Of a DNA stretch of 54,304 bases, positions 18,726 through 29,274 are shown one piece after another; position 1 is the stretch's first letter; every line of letters starts with the position of its first letter. This DNA is from Deltaproteobacteria bacterium (GTDB lineage: Bacteria > Myxococcota_A > Polyangia > JAAYKL01), in assembly GCA_016936575.1 (NCBI GenBank), contig JAFGXQ010000206.1, forward strand, positions 1 through 54,304, in the 5' to 3' direction. Under the pieces are notes generated by a model that did not search any database, had not been told where the DNA came from, and saw only the letters and a list, made by a program, of their open reading frames with translations. A program made the position numbers and the translations under genes.

Positions 18726-19157
18726 CTATTTCGCGAAGACAATCTTTTCGAGAAATCGTCGTATTACCTTGGCATCCCGCTCACTGCCCACCATCGATGT
18801 GATAATATCGTTGACCCGCTCATCCACTCGATACAGTTTCTTGGACAATGCATTGCCCTTTTGGGTCAATGCGACTTCTGTGCGCCGAGCGTCTTCCGCT
18901 GTTTTTTGAACAGTTACCAGTCCCGCAGTCTGAAGCTTCTTGACCATTGCGTTGATATTGGTTTTTTCCAGATGAAGCAACGATGCGATCTCAACCTGAG
19001 ACCTGGGACCGACCAAACTCAACACCCAGACAATTCCCGCCTGCGACGGTGTGATTCGAAGCGGCGCACATTCCCGCTGGTAATGCTGCCCCACCACGCG
19101 TGATGCCTTGGTGATCAGATTGCTGATCGACATGGAAACAATATCCGCATCGCTCAT
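18726..19157 (-). CDS. MarR-family transcriptional regulator
   Basis: A winged-helix DNA-binding dimer, typically a ligand- or oxidant-released repressor. The 143-residue product from ATG 19157 (GGAG 6 bases upstream) shows the MarR core: LRITPSQAGIVWVLSLVGP, SQVEIASLLHLEKTNINAMVKKL as recognition helix, and the wing AGLVTVQKTAEDARRTEVALT with the conserved D-x-R-R-x-x-V-x-L-T pattern. It starts 14 bases after the stop of an upstream lipoprotein gene and precedes the PNPOx-like gene. Confidence 0.92.
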   Translation of the reverse strand: MSDADIVSMSISNLITKASRVVGQHYQRECAPLRITPSQAGIVWVLSLVGPRSQVEIASLLHLEKTNINAMVKKLQTAGLVTVQKTAEDARRTEVALTQKGNALSKKLYRVDERVNDIITSMVGSERDAKVIRRFLEKIVFAK

Positions 19158-19171
19158 TGCCGACTCCACAT

Positions 19172-20056
19172 TCAAAAATAGTTGTGATTTACAAATGAAA
19201 CCGTCTCGCAGGGACGACAAATCGCCGTCGGCAAGCCGGAGTTACGCCGCGTGCGACCGGATACGGTTTTAAACACCGGGCCGCTGTTGTCTTCATCGCA
19301 CTGCAGACATTCATTAATATTGCCATTCTCCATGTGATATGGCGCATTCAACGCCGCTGCGCAAACATCTAAACAAAGTGTACGCGTATTCAGCGTATTA
19401 TAGTACCAAATCTGTGCGCAATTTTCGCTAAAACCAAGCGCCAACAAACAAGACATATTGGCGTCTTCACCACCGGCGATTCCTTCAATTCCGCATTGCC
19501 GAACAGGCGTTGTCAAATCCGGGTAGCGCATGTACACCGCCAAATCAGCGAGAGAGGAGCAGAGACCGCATGCACCGTAATGGGTAATCACCGCTCCGGC
19601 GGAAGACGCTGCGTCGGCCGTATCATATGTTTCCAACCGATACGCGTTTGTATTCTCGACATCCATCGATAAACCACACACTTTATCCGGCGTCTCAACA
19701 TATGCAGCAGGCGTCTCATACGGATCAACGGTTAGGGGCGGCAGCGGATTCAACAGTTCCATTGCGCTCAGTCTATCCAATTCTGCCTCGGTCAGTTGAG
19801 AGGGTGTGAACATTCCTTCACCGCAGTCGCACGACGGCTGACACTGTGAAGCATCCAGGCCGGTTTGTTCGTTGGGTGAACCGAACAAGGCGCCGCATAC
19901 CGTTTGCGGCCCTGCATCTGTGGCACTATCGGACCCGACAGTACTGTCAGATGCAGTATCGTCACTCGTATCGGACGGCTCTGTTGCGGTGTTTTCTTCC
20001 CCGCAGCAAACCGACAGGAATAAAATAATCATGCAGAATATCGACGCGTGTTTCAT
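19172..20056 (-). CDS. Cysteine-rich hypothetical lipoprotein with acidic Ser/Thr linker
   Basis: No known family recognised. From ATG 20056 it begins with a basic n-region and hydrophobic segment (MIILFLSVCCGEE); the double cysteine makes the lipobox non-ideal but lipidation is likely. A D/S/T-rich linker of about 30 residues follows, then a domain with about 18 cysteines (QCQPSCDCGEGMF; YGACGLCSSLADL; CLDVCAAALNAPY; CRPCETV), probably disulfide-bonded and extracytoplasmic. It sits 14 bases before marR and may be cotranscribed with it. Confidence 0.75.
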   Translation of the reverse strand: MKHASIFCMIILFLSVCCGEENTATEPSDTSDDTASDSTVGSDSATDAGPQTVCGALFGSPNEQTGLDASQCQPSCDCGEGMFTPSQLTEAELDRLSAMELLNPLPPLTVDPYETPAAYVETPDKVCGLSMDVENTNAYRLETYDTADAASSAGAVITHYGACGLCSSLADLAVYMRYPDLTTPVRQCGIEGIAGGEDANMSCLLALGFSENCAQIWYYNTLNTRTLCLDVCAAALNAPYHMENGNINECLQCDEDNSGPVFKTVSGRTRRNSGLPTAICRPCETVSFVNHNYF

Positions 20057-20146
20057 GCAGGAAGTAAACAACAGTTCGGCCGGAGGGTCAATTCGCTTAT
20101 TCGATGAATAAGCGCGAAGAGTGAAAAAAGACACGTGTTGCTGAGT

Positions 20147-20809
20147 CTACGAAATCAAAGGAAGAATACGCGTTAAATTCTTTTCATGAATTTCCACATC
20201 GCATACCTCTGAAAGTGCCCGCGATTTGCAATTGAATGCAATCGCATACCCCGCTTCTTTGGCAATCCAAACATCATTCTCGTTGTCTCCCACAAACACC
20301 GCCTTGTCGCTTCCGATACCTTCCATCGAGCACAGGTGTCGCAATCCATCCGCTTTGGCTTCGATGTCAAAGGGGGTATGAACACCGCCGCAGATATTTC
20401 CGGCATTGTCGAATTGAATGTGATTAATCAACACGTAGTCGAAGAAATTCGTTGGGAACAACACGTCAATTACCAATTGAATCGATCCCGAAATCACCGC
20501 AATTTTATGACCGTTCTGTCTAAGCGTTGTCAGGGTTTCCATCGCACCGTTCATCACCTGTAACCCAGCGCACATCGCAGCCATCGCATCTCTATTTGCC
20601 CCCGCATCTCGAAGCAATTTCAGGTCATGGCTAAACCACTGTTCATACGTAATTTTTCTGTCAAAATAATCATGATACGCCTTATTTCGTTCCACAGAAT
20701 CGGTGCGAAAGCCTTCGTGGAGCGTTTTCCAAATATAGATGGTATCGTCCACCAATGTACCGTCCAAGTCAAAACACACCAGCGGAAACCGCACATCCAA
20801 AAAACTCAT
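20147..20809 (-). CDS. HAD-superfamily phosphatase (SerB-like)
   Basis: A 220-residue haloacid dehalogenase-type phosphatase. Motif I is CFDLDGTLVDD (nucleophile and acid Asp), motif II is IAVISGS, the motif III Lys is probably in the DIEAKADG region, and motif IV is VFVGDNENDVW. The helical cap and spacing resemble phosphoserine phosphatase-like (HAD-IB) members. The ATG overlaps the stop of the upstream alpha/beta hydrolase (ATGA), making it the last gene of the gcv transcription unit. The substrate cannot be deduced. Confidence 0.82.
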   Translation of the reverse strand: MSFLDVRFPLVCFDLDGTLVDDTIYIWKTLHEGFRTDSVERNKAYHDYFDRKITYEQWFSHDLKLLRDAGANRDAMAAMCAGLQVMNGAMETLTTLRQNGHKIAVISGSIQLVIDVLFPTNFFDYVLINHIQFDNAGNICGGVHTPFDIEAKADGLRHLCSMEGIGSDKAVFVGDNENDVWIAKEAGYAIAFNCKSRALSEVCDVEIHEKNLTRILPLIS

Positions 20810-21687
20810 GCAACATTGTTCCTTGCAATAAAATCTTCAAATTTAAGAACCAGCAACGTGGCATATTCAAGCGGCAGAAAATGGGTTCCTCCCTTTACGA
20901 GCAAAAATTCACTTGTCGGCTTTTTGCGAACAAACTCTCTCGTCCGTTTGGCAGGAACCAACTTGTCCATATTTCCCGACACCGCCAGGACCGGCGTGTC
21001 CAGCGTTTTCAGATACGGCTTCGCATCATGTGACACCGAAATCTGCAGGTAGTAATTATAATGTTTGGCAGGTATATCAATAAAGTCGCGGATGATGGCA
21101 TCCATCACCAGCTCATCCACACCAGGCGCGACCAACCCGAGTCGCTTGGCCCAACGACTTGGATGCTCGTTCTTTTTTATCATGCGCCGTAATCGCGAGA
21201 GCGACTCTTCCTTCTTTGTCAGCCAGCCTACTGTCTGCGACAATTTGGGGCGAATGCCGATGCTTTCAAAAATTGGGTCACTTAAATGCTGAAACGGATT
21301 TCCCGCCACACCATTCATGACCACCAGCGCGGCAGTTGCCGATGGATTCTGTCCTGCGAATTCGAGCGCCACCTGAGTGCCGTACGACCACCCCACAACA
21401 ATCGCTCTGGAAATATTTTTCCGTGCCATCACCTGTGCCTGATATTCCGCCATTCGCGGAATACTGACCTCGTTATTGAAAAACAATGGTGAAGTACCGC
21501 TCCAATCGGGATAGTCGATCATTAGCAGAGAATATTTTTCACGCAATGCGCTGGCCAGCTGCGACCAGATTAGATATGTGCCGAACATACCGCCCCACAT
21601 TACAATGGGCAGTCCGCCTTCGTTGTCAGAAATAGAACGGACGCGAAGTTCGCACCCGTCAGTCATTCGAAGGCGTTCAATTTTCAT
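20806..21687 (-). CDS. Alpha/beta hydrolase
   Basis: A 293-residue serine hydrolase-fold protein with nucleophile elbow GWSYG, an oxyanion region near MWGGMFGTYLIW, a likely acid Asp in SGNMDKLVPAKR and a final His in KGGTHFLPLEY. It starts 3 bases after the gcvPA stop and overlaps the HAD gene, so it belongs to the glycine-cleavage transcription unit, where gcvPB would normally be. No reason is visible to link it chemically with glycine cleavage. Confidence 0.85.
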   Translation of the reverse strand: MKIERLRMTDGCELRVRSISDNEGGLPIVMWGGMFGTYLIWSQLASALREKYSLLMIDYPDWSGTSPLFFNNEVSIPRMAEYQAQVMARKNISRAIVVGWSYGTQVALEFAGQNPSATAALVVMNGVAGNPFQHLSDPIFESIGIRPKLSQTVGWLTKKEESLSRLRRMIKKNEHPSRWAKRLGLVAPGVDELVMDAIIRDFIDIPAKHYNYYLQISVSHDAKPYLKTLDTPVLAVSGNMDKLVPAKRTREFVRKKPTSEFLLVKGGTHFLPLEYATLLVLKFEDFIARNNVA

Positions 21688-21690
21688 AGA

Positions 21691-23049
21691 CTATTTCATT
21701 GTACGGAGCGTCGAAATGAACAAATCAAGTTTTTTTCGATTCATCAGTTCCGTCACCGCAACTAGAAATGTGCGGTCATCTCTGTTAAAGGAAGAAAGCG
21801 AAATACCGCCAAGAATACCTTGAGTCTCAAGATGGGCCAAAACCTCCGCAGCCGGCTGTTTCGTGCAACGTACCACAAACTCATTAAACGTCGGACCGGA
21901 AAAACCGAGTTCAATCCCATCAATTTCTCGGATATTCGATTTCAGATACTCGGTCAGCGACAAACAGGATGCGGCCACTTTTTTGTAACCGGATTTACCT
22001 AGCAAACTAATATTCACCACAGCGCTCAATGCGCACAGTCCATGATTGGTGCAAATATTCGAAGTTGCTTTCTCCCTGCGAATATGCTGTTCCCGCGTTG
22101 CGAGAGTGAGCACGTATCCGGTTTTCTGCTGTACATCTTCGGTTCGCCCCACCAGACGGCCGGGCATTTGCCGCAGCAACTTTTTATCATCAGCGATGGC
22201 GAACAATCCCAGGCCCGGCCCACCGAACGATGGGGGAACTGCAATCGACTGCCCCTCGGCGGTTGCCACATCCACACCGAAATCTCCCGGGGGTTTCAGC
22301 ACACCGAACGCAAACACGTCCAGAGTAGAAGTCACCAGACGAACCTTTGTGTCATGACACACCGAGGCCACATCATCCAGACGTTCCACCACCCCATAAA
22401 AATTCGGATATCCCACCAGAAAACATGCGGTGTCGTCATCTAACAGTTGCCGCAGTTGAGCCGAATCCGTCTGGCCGGTTTCCGCATTCAGCGGTACCAT
22501 CACAATGGCGACATCGTTTCCGTCCAATGCTCGAATATACGTTCGCAACGTGTCAACGTATTCAGGATGAATACCCGCCGAAACCGCGATCTTTGATTTT
22601 CGCGTCACCCGTCGAAGCATTAACGCCGCTTCCACCAACGCGGTCGCGCCGTCATACATCGAGGCATTTGCCGTCTGCATATTGAAAATACGCGCTACAG
22701 CGGTTTGAAATTCAAAAATCGCCTGCAGGGTGCCCTGGCTGATTTCCGGCTGATATGGTGTGTACGCTGTATAAAATTCGCTGCGTTGCAACAGTGAATC
22801 CACTGCACTGGGAATAAAATGCCGATACGCACCTCCGCCTAAAAAGGAAAGCATCCCTTCAGCGGGTGTCGACGCCATATCGCGCAACAGCTCCATCAAT
22901 TCCGGCTCGCTCAGCGCCGCGGGCAAATCAAGCTCTCCCTTAAATCGAGCGGACGCAGGAATCTGGTCAAACAACTCGTCCACATCGGAGATGCCGATCT
23001 TCTTGTACATGATTTCCAGGTCTTTGGGAGAGTGGGGAATGTATCTCAC
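21691..23049 (-). CDS. gcvPA: Glycine dehydrogenase (decarboxylating) subunit 1
   Basis: The alpha half of split P-protein, a PLP-dependent glycine decarboxylase that passes aminomethyl to lipoyl-GcvH. Length 452 matches GcvPA. Landmarks: the N-terminal MRYIPHSPKDLEIMYKKIG, FLGGGAYRHFIPSAVD, FYTAYTPYQPEISQGTLQ and ANASMYDGATALVEA. Start is GTG 23049 with AGGAG 5 bases upstream. It follows gcvH by 14 bases. The PLP lysine resides in GcvPB, which is not in this window. Confidence 0.95.
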   Translation of the reverse strand: MRYIPHSPKDLEIMYKKIGISDVDELFDQIPASARFKGELDLPAALSEPELMELLRDMASTPAEGMLSFLGGGAYRHFIPSAVDSLLQRSEFYTAYTPYQPEISQGTLQAIFEFQTAVARIFNMQTANASMYDGATALVEAALMLRRVTRKSKIAVSAGIHPEYVDTLRTYIRALDGNDVAIVMVPLNAETGQTDSAQLRQLLDDDTACFLVGYPNFYGVVERLDDVASVCHDTKVRLVTSTLDVFAFGVLKPPGDFGVDVATAEGQSIAVPPSFGGPGLGLFAIADDKKLLRQMPGRLVGRTEDVQQKTGYVLTLATREQHIRREKATSNICTNHGLCALSAVVNISLLGKSGYKKVAASCLSLTEYLKSNIREIDGIELGFSGPTFNEFVVRCTKQPAAEVLAHLETQGILGGISLSSFNRDDRTFLVAVTELMNRKKLDLFISTLRTMK

Positions 23050-23063
23050 AGCGACTCCTAACT

Positions 23064-23450
23064 CTAATCGAGGCTATCCAGGTATTCTTCGTACGCTGTG
23101 GCGTCCATCAAGTCTTCCTCAGACGCGTCATCGCCCAACGTGATTTTCACAATCCAACCGTCACCGTAGCAGTCATCGTTCACTTTCTCGGGTTCATCTT
23201 CAAGTGCCGCATTCGCATCTGCAATCTCACCCGAAATCGGACAATACAAATCAGAAACGGCCTTTACAGATTCAATGGTTCCCATCGAATCACCCGCCAC
23301 CACTTTATCGCCCGCTTGCGGGCACTCCACCAGCGTAACGTCTCCCAGCTGTTCCACAGCAAACTCGGTAATTCCCATTGTCGCGGTCTCACCTTCGATG
23401 AGCACCCATTCGTGACTTTTGGTGTACTTCAACTTCTCTGGTAAATTCAT
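23064..23450 (-). CDS. gcvH: Glycine cleavage system H protein
   Basis: Lipoyl carrier of the glycine cleavage system. 128 residues; TKSHEWV at the N-terminus, GITEFAVEQLGDVTLVECP, and lipoylation lysine in ESVKAVSDLYCPISGE. It lies between gcvT (21-base gap) and gcvPA (14-base gap) on the same strand. Confidence 0.97.
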   Translation of the reverse strand: MNLPEKLKYTKSHEWVLIEGETATMGITEFAVEQLGDVTLVECPQAGDKVVAGDSMGTIESVKAVSDLYCPISGEIADANAALEDEPEKVNDDCYGDGWIVKITLGDDASEEDLMDATAYEEYLDSLD

Positions 23451-23471
23451 GGTCTTCCTCTATTTTTGTCC

Positions 23472-24578
23472 CTACGACCGGGACCGTTTATAAAAAGGCG
23501 TTTTTACAATTTTCGCTCTTTTAATGTTTCCTCTGATTTCGATTCCGATTTCTGTACCCACTTTAAACCCGCTGGTGGGCACGTACGCCAACCCAATATT
23601 GGTACCGAGTGTCGGCGACGGGCACCCCGATGTCACCTCCCCTACGACCACTTGTTCTCCTGCCAATCCGACAACGGGATATCCATGCCGGGGAATGGCC
23701 TTCTCGGTCATTTCAAACCCCACAAGCTTCACCCCGATCCCCTCCCGTTGTTGTGCCACCAACGCTGACTTGCCCAAAAAATCGGTTTTGTCCAACGCCA
23801 CCGCCCACTTCAACCTTGCCTCCAGCGGCGTACGCGACAGACTCAATTCATTTCCGTATAGCGGCATTTTCGCTTCCAGGCGCAAGGTATCTCGAGCGCC
23901 CAGTCCGACCGGCTGCAGCCCGTGCGGTTTTCCGGCTTCCACAATCGCCGAAAACACAGACACCGCACTGTCATTGGCGCAATAAATTTCGTAGCCGTCC
24001 TCACCGGTATACCCCGAGCGAGATACCAAGCATGCATGCCCGGCTATCGTTCCTTCTGTGAAATGCATCGACGCCAGCGAAGAAAAAGCTGCGGTCACAT
24101 CGTTCATAATCTGTACAGCCCGCGGCCCTTGAAGCGCTACCTGTGCGGTGTCAAGTGACCGATCTGTAAAAGTGACTTCTACGTTTAAATTGGCCTGGAT
24201 ATGTGCCAAATCCTGCGCTTTACAAGCGGCATTCATTACCAGCAGAATCTTCGTTGGAGAAAACCGATACACCATTAAGTCGTCCACCACCGTACCGTGT
24301 TCCGTACACATCAGCGAATACTGCATCTGACCATCAGACACTGCGGTCAAATCGTTGGTGACCAGATAATTGGCGGCCGCCAGAGCGTTTTCTCCTTCCA
24401 GCCAGAATTCTGTCATGTGACTCACATCAAAAATACCCGCTGCATTCCGCACCGCGTTGTGTTCCTCTTTAATCGAACCGAATCGAACCGGCATTTCGTA
24501 TCCGGCGTAGGAAACCATTTTGGCTCCCAAATTTTTTATTTCTTCATTCAGCGGGGTTTTTAATAGCGCAGTATCCAT
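23472..24578 (-). CDS. gcvT: Aminomethyltransferase (glycine cleavage T protein)
   Basis: Transfers the methylene group from aminomethyl-lipoyl-GcvH to tetrahydrofolate, releasing ammonia. Landmarks are MVSYAGYEMPVRFGSIKEEH, FDVSHMTEFWLEG, YSLMCTEHGTVVDDLMVYR and SRSGYTGEDGYEIYCAN with its catalytic-site Asp, followed by GLGARDTLRLEAKMPLYGNEL. The start is probably ATG 24578 (AGGA 8 bases before it); ATG 24587 abuts that same site. First gene of the gcv unit; no glycine riboswitch was recognised in 24579-24740. Confidence 0.95.
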   Translation of the reverse strand: MDTALLKTPLNEEIKNLGAKMVSYAGYEMPVRFGSIKEEHNAVRNAAGIFDVSHMTEFWLEGENALAAANYLVTNDLTAVSDGQMQYSLMCTEHGTVVDDLMVYRFSPTKILLVMNAACKAQDLAHIQANLNVEVTFTDRSLDTAQVALQGPRAVQIMNDVTAAFSSLASMHFTEGTIAGHACLVSRSGYTGEDGYEIYCANDSAVSVFSAIVEAGKPHGLQPVGLGARDTLRLEAKMPLYGNELSLSRTPLEARLKWAVALDKTDFLGKSALVAQQREGIGVKLVGFEMTEKAIPRHGYPVVGLAGEQVVVGEVTSGCPSPTLGTNIGLAYVPTSGFKVGTEIGIEIRGNIKRAKIVKTPFYKRSRS

Positions 24579-24740
24579 ACTAACCATCCTGTTTTCATCA
24601 CCATCAGAACCGGCGGAATATCAGACCGGCACATCATCGTAAACACGCGCTAGAATATGCCTCTTGCAACGACCACACAAGCATAAATATATACGAAATC
24701 CAACGTTCGGGCCGTTTCCAACGAACCCTGAATCAGCCGT

Positions 24741-25811
24741 TCAGGAGGACGGTTCTGGAATGATGGAAGACAGCGTGGTGTTGCTCAATGATTTTCGCAA
24801 TTTGGCAATCGACGGCATCGCACCCAAAACCACCAGCGTGCTGTCTTCTTCGAGTATGGTATCAGGGCCGGGATTATACGTAAACGCACCATCCTGCCTG
24901 CGAATGGCGATAACCAGAATATCGGTGGCTTTGCGGATGCGTGAATCCGACAGACGTCGTCCGACCAGCGGTGAATTGGCCGGCAGGGCCACTTGCTCGA
25001 TACGATGATTCTGTTCTTTATCGCGCAGCATAATATCGAGAAACTCGGTTACATCCGGACGAATCATTTCTGAAGCGATACGCATGCCGCCGAGAATATT
25101 CGGCGCCACGACTTTGTTGGCCCCCGCGCGAGCCATCTTCTGCGGGGCGTCCTTTTCTGTCGCACGCGCCACGATGCGCAACCCGCTATTGATCTGCCGC
25201 GAGGAAAAAATCAGGTACAAATTGTCCTTGTCGTTGCGCAGTGCGGCCACCAATCCCGAGGCGCGCTCAATTCCAGCCTGATATAGTATTTTGTCATCAG
25301 TAGCATCCCCATGAATAAACAGTGGAACGCCGCGCGTTGAACTGCTGGCACGATAGGTTTGCGCCATGGCCTCCAACGATTCTTCATTCACATCCAGTAC
25401 CACGAACGAAGTGTTTGTATCCATCAATTCTTCCACCACTCGACTGCCTGTGGTGCCGCATCCACACACGATTACATGGCCGCTTAACGCATCTATGGCC
25501 TTTTGCATTTTTTTCCTCCGCCTGATTTGCTGCAAATCCGTTTCCACCCAAAGCGCAACAATGGTGGAGCCGAAATAAATAAGCGATCCCATACCGATCA
25601 AAATAAGAAAACTGGCAAACAGATGCCCGGCGGTATCGAGTTCAACAACCTCTGAATACCCCACCGTCGAAAGGGTGATGATAGTCATATAAAAACAATC
25701 AAATAACGACGCATCATTTTGGGCAAAAATCCAGAATCCGATGGTCCCGATGGTAATCGCAACAAGCACTACAGACAGCGCTTTCATCATCCTTTGGGTC
25801 CGAATTTCCAT
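24741..25811 (-). CDS. Potassium channel with TrkA-N and TrkA-C (RCK) domains
   Basis: MthK/Kch-like inner-membrane K+ channel. Residues 9-30 form the first membrane helix, the pore helix and filter are FYMTIITLSTVGYSEV, and residues of about 63-90 form the inner helix. The RCK Rossmann domain starts GHVIVCGCGTTGSRVVEEL and continues FVVLDVNEESLE and FIHGDATDDKILYQAGI. A TrkA-C domain (EQVALPANSPLVGRRLSDS) ends the 356-residue protein. It stands alone, divergent from the tRNA genes. Confidence 0.93.
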   Translation of the reverse strand: MEIRTQRMMKALSVVLVAITIGTIGFWIFAQNDASLFDCFYMTIITLSTVGYSEVVELDTAGHLFASFLILIGMGSLIYFGSTIVALWVETDLQQIRRRKKMQKAIDALSGHVIVCGCGTTGSRVVEELMDTNTSFVVLDVNEESLEAMAQTYRASSSTRGVPLFIHGDATDDKILYQAGIERASGLVAALRNDKDNLYLIFSSRQINSGLRIVARATEKDAPQKMARAGANKVVAPNILGGMRIASEMIRPDVTEFLDIMLRDKEQNHRIEQVALPANSPLVGRRLSDSRIRKATDILVIAIRRQDGAFTYNPGPDTILEEDSTLVVLGAMPSIAKLRKSLSNTTLSSIIPEPSS

Positions 25812-25900
25812 AAGGCGGGTATTTTAATGCCTTTTCCTCTGCAGAAGAAAGTTTTTTTGCCGACTATTTATGGGAAATGCATTTTTTTTAAAAATAAAAC

Positions 25901-25929
25901 TTGAACTATCGAACCGGGGCTGGTAATAA
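25901..25929 (+). promoter_or_regulatory. Promoter of the tRNA-Lys/tRNA-Glu unit
   Basis: TTGAAC (25901-25906), a 17-base spacer and TAATAA (25924-25929) make a good sigma-70 promoter about 60 bases before the first tRNA, next to an A/T-rich upstream tract. Confidence 0.65.
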
Positions 25930-25988
25930 CCGCGCCCGAACTTCGAAAACGAAGAAACTTTGAAAATTATTTTTTACGGAATATGGAC

Positions 25989-26061
<73 letters not shown>

Positions 26062-26128
26062 CCGTTCTTTCAGGAGAAAACGTTTCCTAACCGGCGTTCC
26101 TGATTGTTGCCATATTCTTAATTATGCT

Positions 26129-26200
26129 GGCCCCGTCGTCTAGCGGTTAGGACACCGGCCTTTCACGCCGGCGGCACGGGTTCGAGTCCCGTCGGGGTCA
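26129..26200 (+). tRNA. tRNA-Glu (anticodon TTC)
   Basis: 72 bases. Acceptor GGCCCCG pairs with CGGGGTC; anticodon stem CCGGC/GCCGG with loop CTTTCAC (anticodon TTC); T arm ACGGGTTCGAGTCCCGT. CCA is not encoded. It lies 67 bases after tRNA-Lys, probably in the same transcript. Confidence 0.97.
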
Positions 26201-26209
26201 CATTTTTAA

Positions 26210-26245
26210 AGCGTCGTTGCATCTGTGCAGCGACGCTTTTTTTTT
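26210..26245 (+). terminator. Rho-independent terminator after tRNA-Glu
   Basis: AGCGTCGTTGCA and TGCAGCGACGCT form a 12-bp stem with one G-U around a TCTG loop, followed by nine T residues. It ends the tRNA transcript. Confidence 0.93.
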
Positions 26246-26246
26246 G

Positions 26247-26292
26247 CATAAGTCCTATACCTCCCATAAACATAAGTCCTATACGTCCCATA
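26247..26292. repeat. Two 22-bp direct repeats (CATAAGTCCTATAC type)
   Basis: CATAAGTCCTATAC followed by C or G and TCCCATA occurs at 26247-26268 and 26271-26292 with one mismatch, then a partial CGACCTATG. The pattern of alternating CCTATA and CCCATA resembles dispersed short arrays in other genomes; origin unknown. Confidence 0.7.
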
Positions 26293-26314
26293 CGACCTAT
26301 GTTATAAATGTTTC

Positions 26315-27112
26315 ATGCAAAATACGTCGTCAGAAGCCATCTATATGAATCTGTTTATCCTCGCCATCGCAGACGGGCGACTCGATATCAGAGAACAACA
26401 ATTTCTCGAAAAATATGCGGATTCCGTCGGTTTGTCCGGCGCTCGCCAAGAAGAATGCCGCCAGCAGTTGTTCAAAGATCGGTTGTCTTTCGCACCTGTG
26501 AATGACATCGCTGCACAAGGGGAAGCATTGGCATTTCTGGCACGAATGGTTCGCGTGGACGAAGAATTTCATGAGAAAGAACAAGTTGCGTACATTTCAA
26601 TGGGCAAGGCACTTGGATACACAGAAGAACAACTGGGAGCAGCGCTTCGCAAGTATTGGAATCAAGATCCTGCATTTTCGACTCCACCGCCTGCATCATT
26701 ATCCGCCGTTCAAGCACCGATCCCCTCTTCTTCCGATGCAACCGAGGCGCAGCCGCCAGAAACTGCCACGATTCTCGTCATCACCGATGATACCGATAAC
26801 ACAGAAAAACTCGAAGCATCAGCCAGCAATTGTCACATTCAATATGTTTCATTGAGCGAAGCTGACCACGTCACCCAACAAAACACATATGCAATGATTC
26901 TGTTCCAGGCGGCAATTGATGAAAAAGCCTCGAAAAGCCGGCTGGAACGACTGAAATCACTCTTTCCCTCCACTCCTGTGGCGTTCACCGCGCGGAGGGA
27001 TCAGGCCGCCCAAATCGGCTACCTGCTCGAATCGGGCGCAGACAAATGTTTTGTGAAACCATTATATGTGAATGAAATAAACAAGGCGGTTGCCGTGCTG
27101 TCAGCTAAATAA
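26315..27112 (+). CDS. TerB-like domain fused to a degenerate receiver (pseudo-REC) domain
   Basis: 265 residues, cytoplasmic. Residues 1 to about 115 resemble TerB/DjlA-type helical domains (LFILAIADGRLDIREQQFLEKYA and FLARMVRVDEEFHEKEQ, each with the acidic D-x-x-x-D/E pattern). After a Pro/Ser linker, residues 151-265 have the CheY-like fold: ILVITDD start, TPVAFTARRD with the switch Thr, and ADKCFVKPLYVNEI with the conserved Lys. The strand that should end in the phosphorylated Asp reads YAMILFQ, so Asp is replaced by Gln. It therefore probably signals without phosphorylation. No close partner gene. The function is unknown. Confidence 0.75.
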   Translation: MQNTSSEAIYMNLFILAIADGRLDIREQQFLEKYADSVGLSGARQEECRQQLFKDRLSFAPVNDIAAQGEALAFLARMVRVDEEFHEKEQVAYISMGKALGYTEEQLGAALRKYWNQDPAFSTPPPASLSAVQAPIPSSSDATEAQPPETATILVITDDTDNTEKLEASASNCHIQYVSLSEADHVTQQNTYAMILFQAAIDEKASKSRLERLKSLFPSTPVAFTARRDQAAQIGYLLESGADKCFVKPLYVNEINKAVAVLSAK

Positions 27113-27113
27113 C

Positions 27114-27146
27114 AAAAGGCGCCCGGAATCAATCCGAACGCCTTTT
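27114..27146. terminator. Bidirectional terminator between the TerB/REC gene and groL
   Basis: AAAAGGCG (27114-27121) and CGCCTTTT (27139-27146) enclose an inner CGGA/TCCG pairing. The A and T tracts let it serve both convergent genes. Confidence 0.85.
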
Positions 27147-27175
27147 CAAAACTCGTCGGTCGATGGACCGGGCGA

Positions 27176-28879
<1,704 letters not shown>

Positions 28880-28896
28880 TCACGTATTACTTCAAG

Positions 28897-29187
28897 TTAT
28901 TTTTCTACAACCGCGAGAATGTCGTCTTCGCGAAGGATAATCAATTCTTCTCCATCCACTTTCACTTCTGTTCCCGCATATTTGCCGAATAGAATGATGT
29001 CGCCTTCTTTAACATCGATTCCGGTCGCCTTGCCTTCATCTGATTTTTTACCCGGGCCGACGGCCAATACTTTGCCTTCGAGCGGTTTTTCCTTTGCTGA
29101 ATCGGGGATGATGATTCCACCTGCGGTTTTTTCCTCTGAGTCCAATCGTTTGATAATTACGCGATCCTGTAGCGGCTTAAGTGCCAT
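28897..29187 (-). CDS. groS: Co-chaperonin GroES (10 kDa)
   Basis: Lid of the GroEL chamber, 96 residues from ATG 29187 (GGAGG 5 bases upstream; the ATG 12 bases further up lies too close to that site). It begins [15 protein letters not shown]; the mobile loop is [18 protein letters not shown], and [20 protein letters not shown] is the conserved core. First gene of the groESL operon. Confidence 0.99.
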   Translation of the reverse strand: MALKPLQDRVIIKRLDSEEKTAGGIIIPDSAKEKPLEGKVLAVGPGKKSDEGKATGIDVKEGDIILFGKYAGTEVKVDGEELIILREDDILAVVEK

Positions 29188-29274
29188 AGCATCCTCCATT
29201 TTCTAAACCATTTCGATAGGTTTGGGTTATTTTAGACAACCGGCAAAATCATGTCTCAGGCGCCGGCGATGGTC

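Noticed and set aside
24579-24740. Glycine riboswitch upstream of gcvT
   Set aside because: The 162-base interval, which also holds the end of the neighbouring channel gene region, shows no recognisable glycine-aptamer core.
26247-26292. Repeats as a CRISPR array
   Set aside because: Only two units separated by two bases, no spacers of usual length and no cas genes.
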